A stretch of 64,000 nucleotides of DNA from the NCBI RefSeq assembly GCF_024763615.1, contig NC_077222.1, positions 65,906,001 through 65,970,000 on the forward strand. The letters run 5' to 3'. Within the stretch, counting starts at the first letter, position 1. Each line of letters opens with the position of its first letter. The translations under genes were made by a program, and so were the position numbers. The notes under the pieces were generated by a model. It did not search any database. It saw only the letters and a list, made by a program, of their open reading frames with translations, and was not told the DNA's origin. Origin of the DNA: Phlebotomus papatasi (taxonomy: Eukaryota; Arthropoda; Insecta; Diptera; Psychodidae). Below, in pieces: positions 9,529 to 17,808 of this stretch.

Positions 9529-10603
9529 GTACGCCACTAGGCCATGCCTCCTTCCGCAGAAGACTCCGAACACAGTCCCTCGGCACACCAACACGGAAAG
9601 CAGAGTATCCGGCGACCCCAGTGCGATTTAACGGCAGAATAACACGAACCACAGTTGGCGACTCCACCCCTAGATCAGAGACATGTCTACGTAGAATCTC
9701 TTCTGTAACATCCACGTGGACACGGGTAACATATACCCAGCCAAGACCGGAAGGCTGTCGAGCATCAGACACCGGGGCCGCCCTGAAATCACCCATCTCA
9801 GCCGCAGAACCCCCAATCAGCTCGCGTCTTTTACGCTTTTGCCGTTTCACTTTCCGATTTCCACGACTGTCCAAATCAACAATTGACGGGCCGGGAATTG
9901 GGGGTACAGTATTCGAATCGGCACCCAAAAGTTCAGGGTGATCACGTCTAGATGGGCCAGGACGATCCCTCAAATCCACTCCACGGTTCAGCGACTCATT
10001 GCGAGATGGAGTAGGAGGCCTCTGTATTGGGCTGATGTCGCCGCCAGAGCCCGATACTTGAAGAGCATCTCGAAAGGAAACCTCACCGGAAACTCTACTT
10101 AAGGAGTGATGGTCTATCAATGTTTCAATTCTTCGAACAGAGTCCTCTCGATTGTTGGATCCTGCGGTCTCCAGGCGCAAAAGACCGGCCTCAAGCACAG
10201 AAACTCTTCGGGACAGAGCAGCGTTTTCCGCCAGCAGACCAGCCGTCGAGCGTTTATATTCGAGCTCAAAAGAGCTCAATTGAAGAACGCGCTCATAGAG
10301 CTCCGAGTTGGTGGATTCCAGGTCAGCAACACGAGAATTCAAGGCCTCCACAATAGACATCAACCCCTCAAGGGATCTAGGGGCACTCAGTGCGGCCGAT
10401 CGTCGTCTATGGCTCGAGCACCTCGAGCAGGTCCACGCGGCGTTACCAAGGTTTATGGCAGCGATGGTTTCAGGCGATAATACCGGATTAACGCAGTCGA
10501 AATGGTACCAACGCAGGCAGACCCCGGAACACTGCACACCCGGAGATCTGACCGGCGTAATAGCAGAGTCGCAGCTGCAGCAGAGTACACGGTTTGAAGG
10601 CAT
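9482..10603 (-). CDS. Retrotransposon ORF1: PHD-like finger, coiled coil, basic C-terminus
   Basis: 373 residues from the ATG at 10603 (MPSNRVLCC). The frame extends upstream to a GTG at 10666, which is less likely to be used. Residues about 8-62 form a cysteine/histidine finger of PHD type (CCSC, QCSGVCLRWYHFDC, WTCSRC). About 80-150 is heptad-rich with regular Leu (SIVEALNSRVADLE, NAALSRRVSVLEAGLLRLE), a probable coiled coil for trimer or dimer formation. The middle is proline/serine/arginine rich. The last 90 residues (GWVYVTRVHVDV..., FRVGVPRDCVRSLL) resemble the alpha/beta RNA-binding module seen in other LINE ORF1 proteins, and the end is a run of arginines. ORF1 proteins of this class coat the element RNA. 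The TAG stop at 9482-9484 lies 44 bases inside ORF2. Confidence 0.8.
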   Translation of the reverse strand: MPSNRVLCCSCDSAITPVRSPGVQCSGVCLRWYHFDCVNPVLSPETIAAINLGNAAWTCSRCSSHRRRSAALSAPRSLEGLMSIVEALNSRVADLESTNSELYERVLQLSSFELEYKRSTAGLLAENAALSRRVSVLEAGLLRLETAGSNNREDSVRRIETLIDHHSLSRVSGEVSFRDALQVSGSGGDISPIQRPPTPSRNESLNRGVDLRDRPGPSRRDHPELLGADSNTVPPIPGPSIVDLDSRGNRKVKRQKRKRRELIGGSAAEMGDFRAAPVSDARQPSGLGWVYVTRVHVDVTEEILRRHVSDLGVESPTVVRVILPLNRTGVAGYSAFRVGVPRDCVRSLLRKEAWPSGVHVGRWFFRRRRRPSP

Positions 10604-10644
10604 GTCGCACTGTATCCGTGATATACAGAGACGCAACGGAGGGA

Positions 10645-10670
10645 CGGGGTGGTATAATGATATCACCCCG
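10645..10670. repeat. Leader hairpin unit 1
   Basis: CGGGGTG...CACCCCG arms, extended inward as CGGGGTGGTAT against ATATCACCCCG with one G-T wobble, and followed by CACAGC. It overlaps the open-frame extension just upstream of the ORF1 ATG, close enough to affect ribosome access. Confidence 0.6.
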
Positions 10671-10775
10671 CACAGCTACTCTGCCAAATCCCGCGACGCC
10701 GAAAATCCACAAGATCCGTTTCCCTTTTTTTTTTCTTTTTCTTCTTCCTCTTCCCCTTCTCTACGAAACCGGAAA

Positions 10776-10803
10776 GCGGGATGATATAAAATGATCACCC
10801 CGC
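10776..10803. repeat. Leader hairpin unit 2
   Basis: GCGGGATGAT (10776-10785) pairs with ATCACCCCGC (10794-10803) with one mismatch. The preceding bases CCGGAAA match those before unit 3 (CCGGGAAA), so the units are repeats of one another and not independent palindromes. Confidence 0.6.
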
Positions 10804-11032
10804 AAGGATGCCTCCTCCGGGATATGGAATACTGAAATCTCCAGAGGCACACGCAAAAAAAAAAAAAAAAAAAAAAAAATCGCCAAGCCGCTCACGATGT
10901 CTTGCACGGATCTGTAGCTTGGACACAATTGGAACAAAAGCCAAGTGTCAGCAGGCCATGTAATCTGCCAAAAAATAAACAAGGCAGCACTATAATGCTC
11001 TTGGGTATTTTAAAGAGTAATTTACCGGGAAA

Positions 11033-11064
11033 GCGGGGTGCAAAAAAAAAAATTTTCACCCCGC
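11033..11064. repeat. Leader hairpin unit 3
   Basis: Perfect 8-bp arms GCGGGGTG (11033-11040) and CACCCCGC (11057-11064) around an A/T-only loop. It is followed by ACAGCC, as unit 1 is followed by ACAGCT. Confidence 0.65.
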
Positions 11065-11804
11065 ACAGCCAATCCCCAGACTCCCACGACGAAAAGTGTA
11101 ATTAGTCACATGCAACCCACTCAACCAGTTGCAGCAACTTGGCGCCAAAATCACGATGAAGGTAGCTCCCGCCGAACGAGTGCCATCAGCTGATACACGA
11201 TCTCCAGCAGGAAAGTAGTCACATAAACTACCGTTGGGTGCCGAGGAAACAGCCAAAACTGGTGGAGTAAGAGAGAAGAGGCCAGAAAAGTTTTTCCTCT
11301 ATTGGTAAAATGAAGGAAAATACCAGGAAAAGTGAGGGCAAACTTGTCAAACCCTCACTCCTGAGATCCCCCGCCGATGCAAAACCTCAAAAGCTCTTAA
11401 AGCTGGAACAGCATAAGCAGCAGGACCAGTGAATAGATCAATGCACTCTTCGCACCAATGGGTAGATACTCAGAAGCACTGACAGAAAATCCAGATAATC
11501 TTCACTGCGATTCCTCAAGAAACTGACAATGCACAGAGGTTTCTCACTCACTATCACCCATAAAATCCACTCAACATTGCACGGGTGCAAAATCAAACAC
11601 GGAAAACTATTATTTCCCGAAAAACAACAGAATTAACTATAGACTAAGCAGAGCTCGATGCAACCTCAATCCACCATCACAGTTCTCGCCATGTGGAATT
11701 TTATAAATTCCGTTTATAAAATTAAAAACCCGTGCAAATAGAAACTAAGAGTACTTTAAAAGTGTGTTAATTTTTTGTGCAAGTAAATCAAAATAAAGAT
11801 ATAT

Positions 11805-12067
11805 GGCGTTGGCACACCTTTTCAATTTTCTGAAATTCAATTGATTGAAATTTTACCTCTTCTCTTTCAAACTCAAATAAGATATGTTTGTCTCTTTCTG
11901 TCAAATGAAAATTAAAATCTCAATTTCATTTCCAATTTCATTTTCAATTTCAATTTGAAATTTTATTTGACAAAAAGAGACATCTGAATCTAATTTCAGT
12001 TTGAAAGAGTAAGAGGTAAAATTTCAATCGATTGAATTTCACTCAATTGAAAAGGTGTGCCAGCACC
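11805..12067. mobile_element. Foldback MITE, GGCACACC family, copy 1
   Basis: The left arm GGCGTTGGCACACCTTTTCA continues through GAAATTCAATTGATTGAAATTTTACCTCTT. The right arm is its near-complement, ending AAAAGGTGTGCCAGCACC. The arms are about 55 bp of a 263-bp element. The core is a pyrimidine/purine-rich (TTTCAATTTC)-like stretch. Confidence 0.75.
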
Positions 12068-12207
12068 AATAGTTTTTAAAAGTTTTTAAGAGATTAATTT
12101 TAAATAATTTGAGCGAAAAAGACAGCAATAAATGCAAATTTTTGTAAGTATTGCTATCTTTTCCGACATTCCCTGTAACTTCATAAAAAATATAATTAAA
12201 ATATTAT

Positions 12208-12473
12208 CGCTCCGGCACAACTTTTAAATCAGGAAAATTTCACGAAATCGAAATTCACTTCACATCCCTTTTTTTTGTCAAGCATTTTGAATATGTCTGT
12301 TCCATTCTCTTGCACACAAATTTGGGTTGATCTAAATTGAATTTGTTATAACGTTCAAAAAAGAAGAAGAGTGCGAGAGAGATAGACAACGTTAGAGAGT
12401 GAAAGAACAGTCGATTTTGATATCAGGAAATTTTTCTGATCTAAATTTAAAAACTAAAAGGAGTGCCGCAGAT
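12208..12473. mobile_element. Foldback MITE, GGCACACC-related, degraded
   Basis: Left end CTCCGGCACAACTTTTAAAT and right end AAAAGGAGTGCCGCAG, with inner complementary text (ATCAGGAAAATTTC against GAAATTTTTCTGAT). The GGCAC...CTTTT ends relate it to the neighbouring element at 11805-12067. The arms have decayed, so it is older. Confidence 0.5.
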
Positions 12474-12479
12474 TGGAAT

Positions 12480-13837
12480 GAACTTTGCAAATTTCTTTTC
12501 TATATTTAGCGCTAAACCTACCAAGACCCGGTCAAATTGACCGGTTTAAAATTAACACATATTTAAACGGTACTATGTCACTATCAAACTTTATGAATTT
12601 CTTAAAATATGCATAATGCATGTAATATATAATATTTTTCAGTCTTTAAATTTAAATTTTTTGCTCTTTTCTAAGACAAATTTGTTGAGTATCCTACTCT
12701 ACCGCGGTTTGGAATTTGACCAAAAAGCGACCAAAACGGTCGGCATGTTTAGTGTTAAAGAGGTGGCAAAAAGAAGAAAAACCGTTTGCTTTTTCTTAGC
12801 ACAAATTTTATGTAACTCCTTTATAAAAGTTATATGATTATAATTATCTTGGCGGGTAGTTAATTCCGGGCATAATTAATTGTTTATCTGATTACTTATC
12901 CAATAAGCGATTAATTGTGAATTTAATATGAGAAGGAGTTAGGCTTCCTGCTTTTTACACCCTCACATAAAAAGAGATTTTAAATGGTGTCATAAAACTT
13001 TTCAATTTTCTCGAAATTTTAACGATCCTTCTGCGAATTGGAAAAGTTCTACGACTGAACATGAAGATTTTGAAGGAGTCATTTAAAAGTAAAATAATAC
13101 GCTTGACAATGCAGTATGTTTGAGTAAGAACAAGTTAGAAATATTTTCATGTAATATTGGCAATAAGATCAGCTAGATAAATAAGAAGTATGGTGAAGTA
13201 TTTTGATCCGTGTGCTAATGAATGTGATTTAACAGTCAATAAAGACTGGAAAAGATTGTTTTATGAGCTGGGAAAACTATTAGATTTCAATAATGGATGG
13301 AAGAACAATTCAATTCTCACTGTGAGAGAGATCATACAAATATAATTTTCGATATTTATAGTCATTGTGTCACTCTAAAAGCAAATATAATTGGGCAAAT
13401 GAAGAGAAGTTTGAGCAATTAAGATCAAATTGCATCACGTCTCTGTGACACATTGAAAAGAAAAGTGGCAATTTGAGTACCTAACAACACTTCATCTTCA
13501 ACTTGAGCTACAGATAACTTACTAATAGGATGCAATTAGTCAAGACAAATGAATTTGGGCACAAAAAAAGAGGTATTAAATTGTGTGAAATGCAAATGAT
13601 TTCGACAAATACTTCACTTGATTAACTTTGGTAAATAAACTTGCTAAATTTTTCGTGTACAAGGAACTTTTGAACAATGTACGGGAAATTTTTTCGTGCA
13701 GACTTCATCACTAAAAAAAAACCCTCATTGTTTGCCTTTTTCTTCTAAATGATTATTTATTTTTTCCTGGACACTTGTCTCAATTGTTTTGGGATTTTTC
13801 TAACCACTGGTTTCTTCTTTTTTTCTGTTTCTTTCAG
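12480..13837. other. AT-rich intron or upstream DNA of the FAM43-type gene
   Basis: No coding stretch matching a FAM43 N-terminus was found. CCGGTCAAATTGACCGG at about 12529-12545 is a small palindrome. The last 30 bases are the pyrimidine tract of the acceptor at 13835-13837. Confidence 0.5.
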
Positions 13838-14139
13838 GAGAAGGTTGTGTGGAGAAACCTATGTCGACTCTATGGCGAAACTATGTTCAGCACTACAAGC
13901 CAGAGGTTGTTATGAGGATCAAGGTGTCCTCTTCAGGTCTTAAGGCAACTACCAAACAGCATGGTCTTACAGAATACTGGAGTCACAGGATAACTCACTG
14001 TGCAGCTCCTGAGAATTTCCCCAGAGTCTTCTGCTGGATCTACCGACATGAGGGGAGGAAGCTGAAGCACGAACTTCGATGTCATGCCGTTCTCTGCTCC
14101 AAAGAATCCATCGCCAGAGATATTTCTGTCACACTACAG
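13838..14139 (+). CDS. FAM43-type gene, internal coding exon with PID/PTB domain core
   Basis: A strong acceptor (TTTCTTTCAG) precedes 13838, and CTACAG|GTGAGA follows at 14139/14140. The exon supplies two bases of a split codon and then 100 codons, ending in phase 0 (...VTLQ). The peptide EGCVEKPMSTLWRNYVQHY..., GLKATTKQHGLTEYW, RITHCAAPENFPRVFCWIYR and LKHELRCHAVLCSKE is the PID/PTB (phosphotyrosine-interaction type) fold of the FAM43 family, close to the Drosophila member (from memory, CG8312). PTB domains bind NPxY-type peptides; FAM43 function is poorly defined. The N-terminal beta strands (the YLGN region) must be on an earlier exon that I could not find in this window. Confidence 0.9.
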
Positions 14140-14753
14140 GTGAGACCTCAATATCATCTAATTGGCCAACAATCGATTTCACTCTCGTGAGAAGATGATA
14201 AGCGTGAGAAGTTTCCAATTCTAATACAATTAGCATTTGCTGATGCTTTTTGTATCGAACTTTTTGTATCACGAATAATCTTTCATCATTTATATCCTCA
14301 TTAATACCTTTGAGAGTTCACACGATTGAAAGAAAAAGATTGAACGATTTAAGACGAGTTGAGAAGAAAATTACGAAATTTTATTTAATTTCAAGATGTT
14401 GCGAGATATAGACACAAACAAGGGTCAGAGGTTTCAATATGAATAATTATTACTACAATCTCCATTATCTTTTATTAATTCCGGATCAAAGTGTATTAAT
14501 GGATTAATGTATAATGCATGGATCTTATAATATTAAAAAATAATATATGTGCGTGTATCATTTTGATATAAGATCACAGATCTAAATTTTTTCCTACTAA
14601 AGCAAACTTAGAGTATTTAAAATAAGAAATTAATTGAACTTATTAACTTTATCAGGGCATTCAATAAGTAAAGTGATAGATGATTGAATTCCTTTTAGGT
14701 TATGTAACTTTTTTACGTTCAATGCGTTAGAACCATTAAACGAAAATAAAATA

Positions 14754-15004
14754 CAGTAGACTCTCTCTCAATCGGGCTTATGGGGCAAAATATAATATCA
14801 TCCAAATTATCGAGAGATTTGGGCATCAAAGTCATTGTTAATTCCCAAGTTAATTCCACAAAAAGCGCTCAAATATAAATAATAACGATAAAACAAGAGG
14901 GACCACAGCGAATTTGAACAAATTTGGTTCAAAATCAAACGAGAAAATTGTCAACAAAATCTTGCGCCCGATTGAAAAAGAGCCGATTGAGCGAGAGTCT
15001 ACTG
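14754..15004. mobile_element. pogo/Tigger-like MITE in the FAM43 intron
   Basis: 251 bp bounded by TA on each side. The left end CAGTAGACTCTCTCTCAATC and right end GATTGAGCGAGAGTCTACTG are inverted with few mismatches. CAGTARA termini with TA duplication are typical of pogo/Tigger members of the Tc1-mariner superfamily. There is no transposase frame. Confidence 0.75.
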
Positions 15005-15407
15005 TAATGAAAAATTCAAACAACTGAAAATTAATTGGAAGAAAATGGTGATCCGAGACACGCACCATATAATTAACCTATCTACAGTATTTACCGAACT
15101 TTAAATTAAAAATTATACATCCTTTCTTGTTGAAAGAAAATATACAAAATTTGTATAGATACTATACATATAAAACAGAAAATATTTTTTTAAGGACAAT
15201 AAAATGGTCTAAAAAGATTTGATACGAATAGGTGGTGTGTGTCTTGGGTAACCGTTTCTTGTTACGATTTTTATCAATGTCCAAAGTCTTTTGATTTTAT
15301 TATCAAATCAACTAAGAAAGAGCATAACACGAGCTTAAAAAGAAAGGCAAATGGCCCCTACACACTTGAGCAATTTATGTCCATATTGAAGAGTTTTTCC
15401 TGCACAA

Positions 15408-15786
15408 GCTATCATTTGCACCGAGCGGGACTCGAATTACTATTTTATCTTTTCACTTTTACTTACTATTATATTTTGATTTTTATCATATTTACAAAAT
15501 AAAAAAGCAATAAAAATAAGTTCCATCCTACGGCCTTAAAAGCGTCTACACACTAAAGAAAATTTATGTCCATATATTGAAGCAAATTCCCTACGCTTGT
15601 GTAGAAAAAACTCTTCAATATATATGGATATAAATTTCTCTAGTCTGTAGAGGCTTTTAAGGCCGCAGGATTGAACTTTTTTTTATTGCTTTTAATTTTG
15701 TAAATATGATAAAAATCAAAATATAATAAGTAAATAATAATTCGTAAAATAGTAATTTGAGTCCTGCTCGGTTCAAATGATTGAAG
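15408..15786. repeat. Large inverted repeat with a small MITE at its centre and SINE fragments in its arms
   Basis: The left arm begins AGCTATCATTTGCACCGAGC and the right arm ends GCTCGGTTCAAATGATTGAA. The arms stay complementary through ATTTTGATTTTTATCATATTTAC and CCTRCGGCCTTAAAAGCG. The centre (15531-15666) is the CTACAC...GTGTAG foldback also seen at 30555-30666. The outer arms contain GAGTCCTGCTCGGT, the text after the B box of the SINE at 21771-22262. Confidence 0.7.
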
Positions 15787-15814
15787 CGTCTGAATGAACA
15801 TTTTTCACGAAAAA

Positions 15815-16247
15815 TAGGGTAAGTGTGCCAAATTCCGGCCAGCTTGCAATTTCGGCCACCTTTTTTGTTCCTCGAATTTCCATGAACTTTTAGTTTTTAC
15901 ATACTCCAGAGATTATACAATGTAAAAGAATAACAAAAAATGTAGCTTCGACAAACAAGATGACGTGAAAAAGATATTGGAACAATTCCCGAAGGGCAAG
16001 GAACTATGAGAATGAAGGTGGCCGAAATTGGGCACCAAAGCTATGTCTATATTTTTATTCATTTTAAAATATATTAAGATTGATTTTAGAGAGTAAATAA
16101 AGACGGTAAACTCTTTACAAGGTTCCAAGCAATATTCTTTCAGAAGAAAGAATAAAAAAAATCAATTTGTATTTAAAATATTACATTTCAAACTTGAGAC
16201 TTTGACGCTTGCATGCAACTATGCCGAAATTTGGCACACTTACCCTA
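15815..16247. mobile_element. Foldback MITE with 20-bp perfect terminal repeats
   Basis: TAGGGTAAGTGTGCCAAATT at the left is exactly complementary to AATTTGGCACACTTACCCTA at the right. Subterminal motifs are also inverted (TTTCGGCCACC against GGTGGCCGAAATT at about 16017-16029). 433 bp, non-coding. One of the TAGGG-type elements of this window. Confidence 0.8.
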
Positions 16248-16336
16248 AACCGAATATAATACCTTTGTAAACTGAAAAATGTACAATATGGCAATTAAAC
16301 CCCATTACATCGAAAGGAATAAATAATAATAAATAC

Positions 16337-16417
16337 TCACTCTGTCCAAAAAAGTCGTACATTCTGTCATATAAAATGTACTAGCAAACGTACGACTTTT
16401 TTCGGGAAGGAGGGAGT
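16337..16417. mobile_element. Tiny Stowaway-like palindromic MITE
   Basis: 81 bp between TA dinucleotides. CTCACTCTGTCC...AGTCGTAC pairs with GTACGACT...GGAGGGAG. CTCCCTCYGTCC-type termini with TA duplication recall Stowaway/mariner MITEs. It is too short to hold more than the arms and a small loop. Confidence 0.6.
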
Positions 16418-16975
16418 AATAAATAATATAAAAAAATAATAATGATACTAAATACAGCGGGCTACTTCAGAGAATTTTTATATCTCTGAAATCTAAGAAT
16501 TGATACGGACAAAACGAGTGGATCACAATTATTGTTTAAATATTGGAATATTGGCAATAGATTCAAATTGGAGTTCATTAGTCTAACCTTTTTATATGAA
16601 GGCTACCATGTGTTCTGATTGTTCTTCTTCCTCTTCTGGAATTTTTTTCTTTATCTGTATTTTATCAGATATTTCTGGTTTACTTTTTGCTATAATATCA
16701 ATGGAAAATTATGAGTTTATTGATACAATTGCACCATTGAAATTTTTGCTATTAAACTTTGCAAAATTGATACTGAAATTAAATTGTTGATTCAAATAAG
16801 TTTTGTCCTTTTTGGCTGTTTATTTTTTTTAGAGCAATTATCTTAAAAGTTGAGCCTAGCTTTTTTCACTAATATAATTAATCAATTTTTGAAACTTTTA
16901 GTTTAAATTGCAATAATGATTATGAATTTTTTTTTATTTTCATCTTGTAGTTTAAAAATCCAAAATACTTACATA

Positions 16976-17086
16976 GGGGAAGGCTTTCAGGCTTCGTACA
17001 TACACTGGCGTCGAACACATCATATCTTTAAAATATGAGGTGCTCGAAGCCAGAGTACCTATGTGCGAAGCCTGAAAGTATTCCCC
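16976..17086. mobile_element. 111-bp palindromic MITE
   Basis: GGGGAAGGCTTTCAGGCTTC at the left pairs with GAAGCCTGAAAGTATTCCCC at the right. Pairing continues inward (GTACATACACTGGCGTCGA against TCGAAGCCAGAGTACCTATG) to a loop near CATATCTTTAAAATATG. Almost the whole element is stem. Confidence 0.7.
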
Positions 17087-17808
17087 AATTACTTTACGAA
17101 AATGAATAATGACGATTTTCATGGAAACATGAAATGTACCAGCGTTAGTTAAAAGTTTTCTATCAGTTAGATTATTTTAGCTCTTCAATTAATAGTACAA
17201 TTTTTTTTTTTAATAAAACAAGTTTTATTCGGATATCATTAAATATGATATTCAATGCTTTAAAACAATTATTTAGTCTCATATCTCCCTATAATTAGCT
17301 AGAACTTGAAACTTTCTAAGCTCTAACCAATCCGAGAACATGATGGCTAATAAATATTTTGCAAGATAAATATTTAACATAAGAATAATGCTTTATTCTT
17401 GTATTTAAAACTCTAGTGTTAACAGTACACTATTCAAACTATTCTTAATTTTTTTTATACCCCATTTTATTTATGAAAGGGACTTTTAAAACAAATTTAT
17501 TAGTCCCCTTAATAGGCTATCTATTAAATTATTAGTTACTTATTTTTTTTTTACTTAGAATGGGAGGGAAAACTAACAGGAAGATTAAAAGGAAATAGAT
17601 AAAATATTACACAACAAATATCAGATATTCAATTACATTGTGTAAGAAGTATCACTTCCTCCATAACGTACATATTTCCTTTCGTGCCTTACATTTTAGT
17701 GCAATTCAACGAATTTGGTTTTTTGTGAGGGAATTTTCCATCAATTTGCATTGTAGTTATTTATTTAATTTGCCCTCAAACTAATGTAGTTTGGTCTGTC
17801 TTTTGCAG

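Larger units (their letters stand above)
6617..11698 (-). mobile_element. Full-length or nearly full-length non-LTR retrotransposon, CR1/L2-like (Jockey superfamily)
   Basis: Minus-strand element of about 5.1 kb. Reading in its own direction, it has a 5' leader of about 1.1 kb (11698 to 10604), ORF1 (10603-9482), an overlapping ORF2 (9528-6706), a short 3' UTR, and a tail of GAATT/TTGAA repeats (plus 6617-6655) instead of poly(A). Both frames appear unbroken. The LINE-type endonuclease, the YADD reverse transcriptase and a short-repeat tail fit the CR1/L2-like lineages; the exact clade needs a tree. The 5' end is placed where GC content drops. An 11-bp inverted repeat (AATTTTATAAA/TTTATAAAATT, 11697-11723) lies at that junction. 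No clear target-site duplication was found. Confidence 0.85.
10604..11698 (-). other. 5' leader of the retrotransposon
   Basis: More GC-rich than flanking DNA and without a long AUG-initiated frame in the sense direction. It contains three hairpin units (10645-10670, 10776-10803, 11033-11064), a T25 tract in the sense direction (plus-strand A25 at 10855-10879) and a polypurine stretch (plus-strand pyrimidines at about 10720-10762). Non-LTR elements carry an internal promoter in this region; I cannot identify its motif. Confidence 0.6.
14140..17808 (+). other. Intron of the FAM43-type gene
   Basis: GTGAGA donor at 14140 and TTTTGCAG acceptor ending at 17808. It joins phase 0 to phase 0 (VTLQ to NNLFKALKEF), reconstructing a continuous FAM43-like chain. 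The intron holds at least five foldback elements (14754-15004, 15408-15786, 15815-16247, 16337-16417, 16976-17086). No other coding stretch was seen in it. Confidence 0.85.

Noticed and set aside
7150..10480. Many plus-strand frames across the retrotransposon
   Set aside because: They are antisense shadows of ORF1 and ORF2, which carry all the recognisable motifs on the minus strand.
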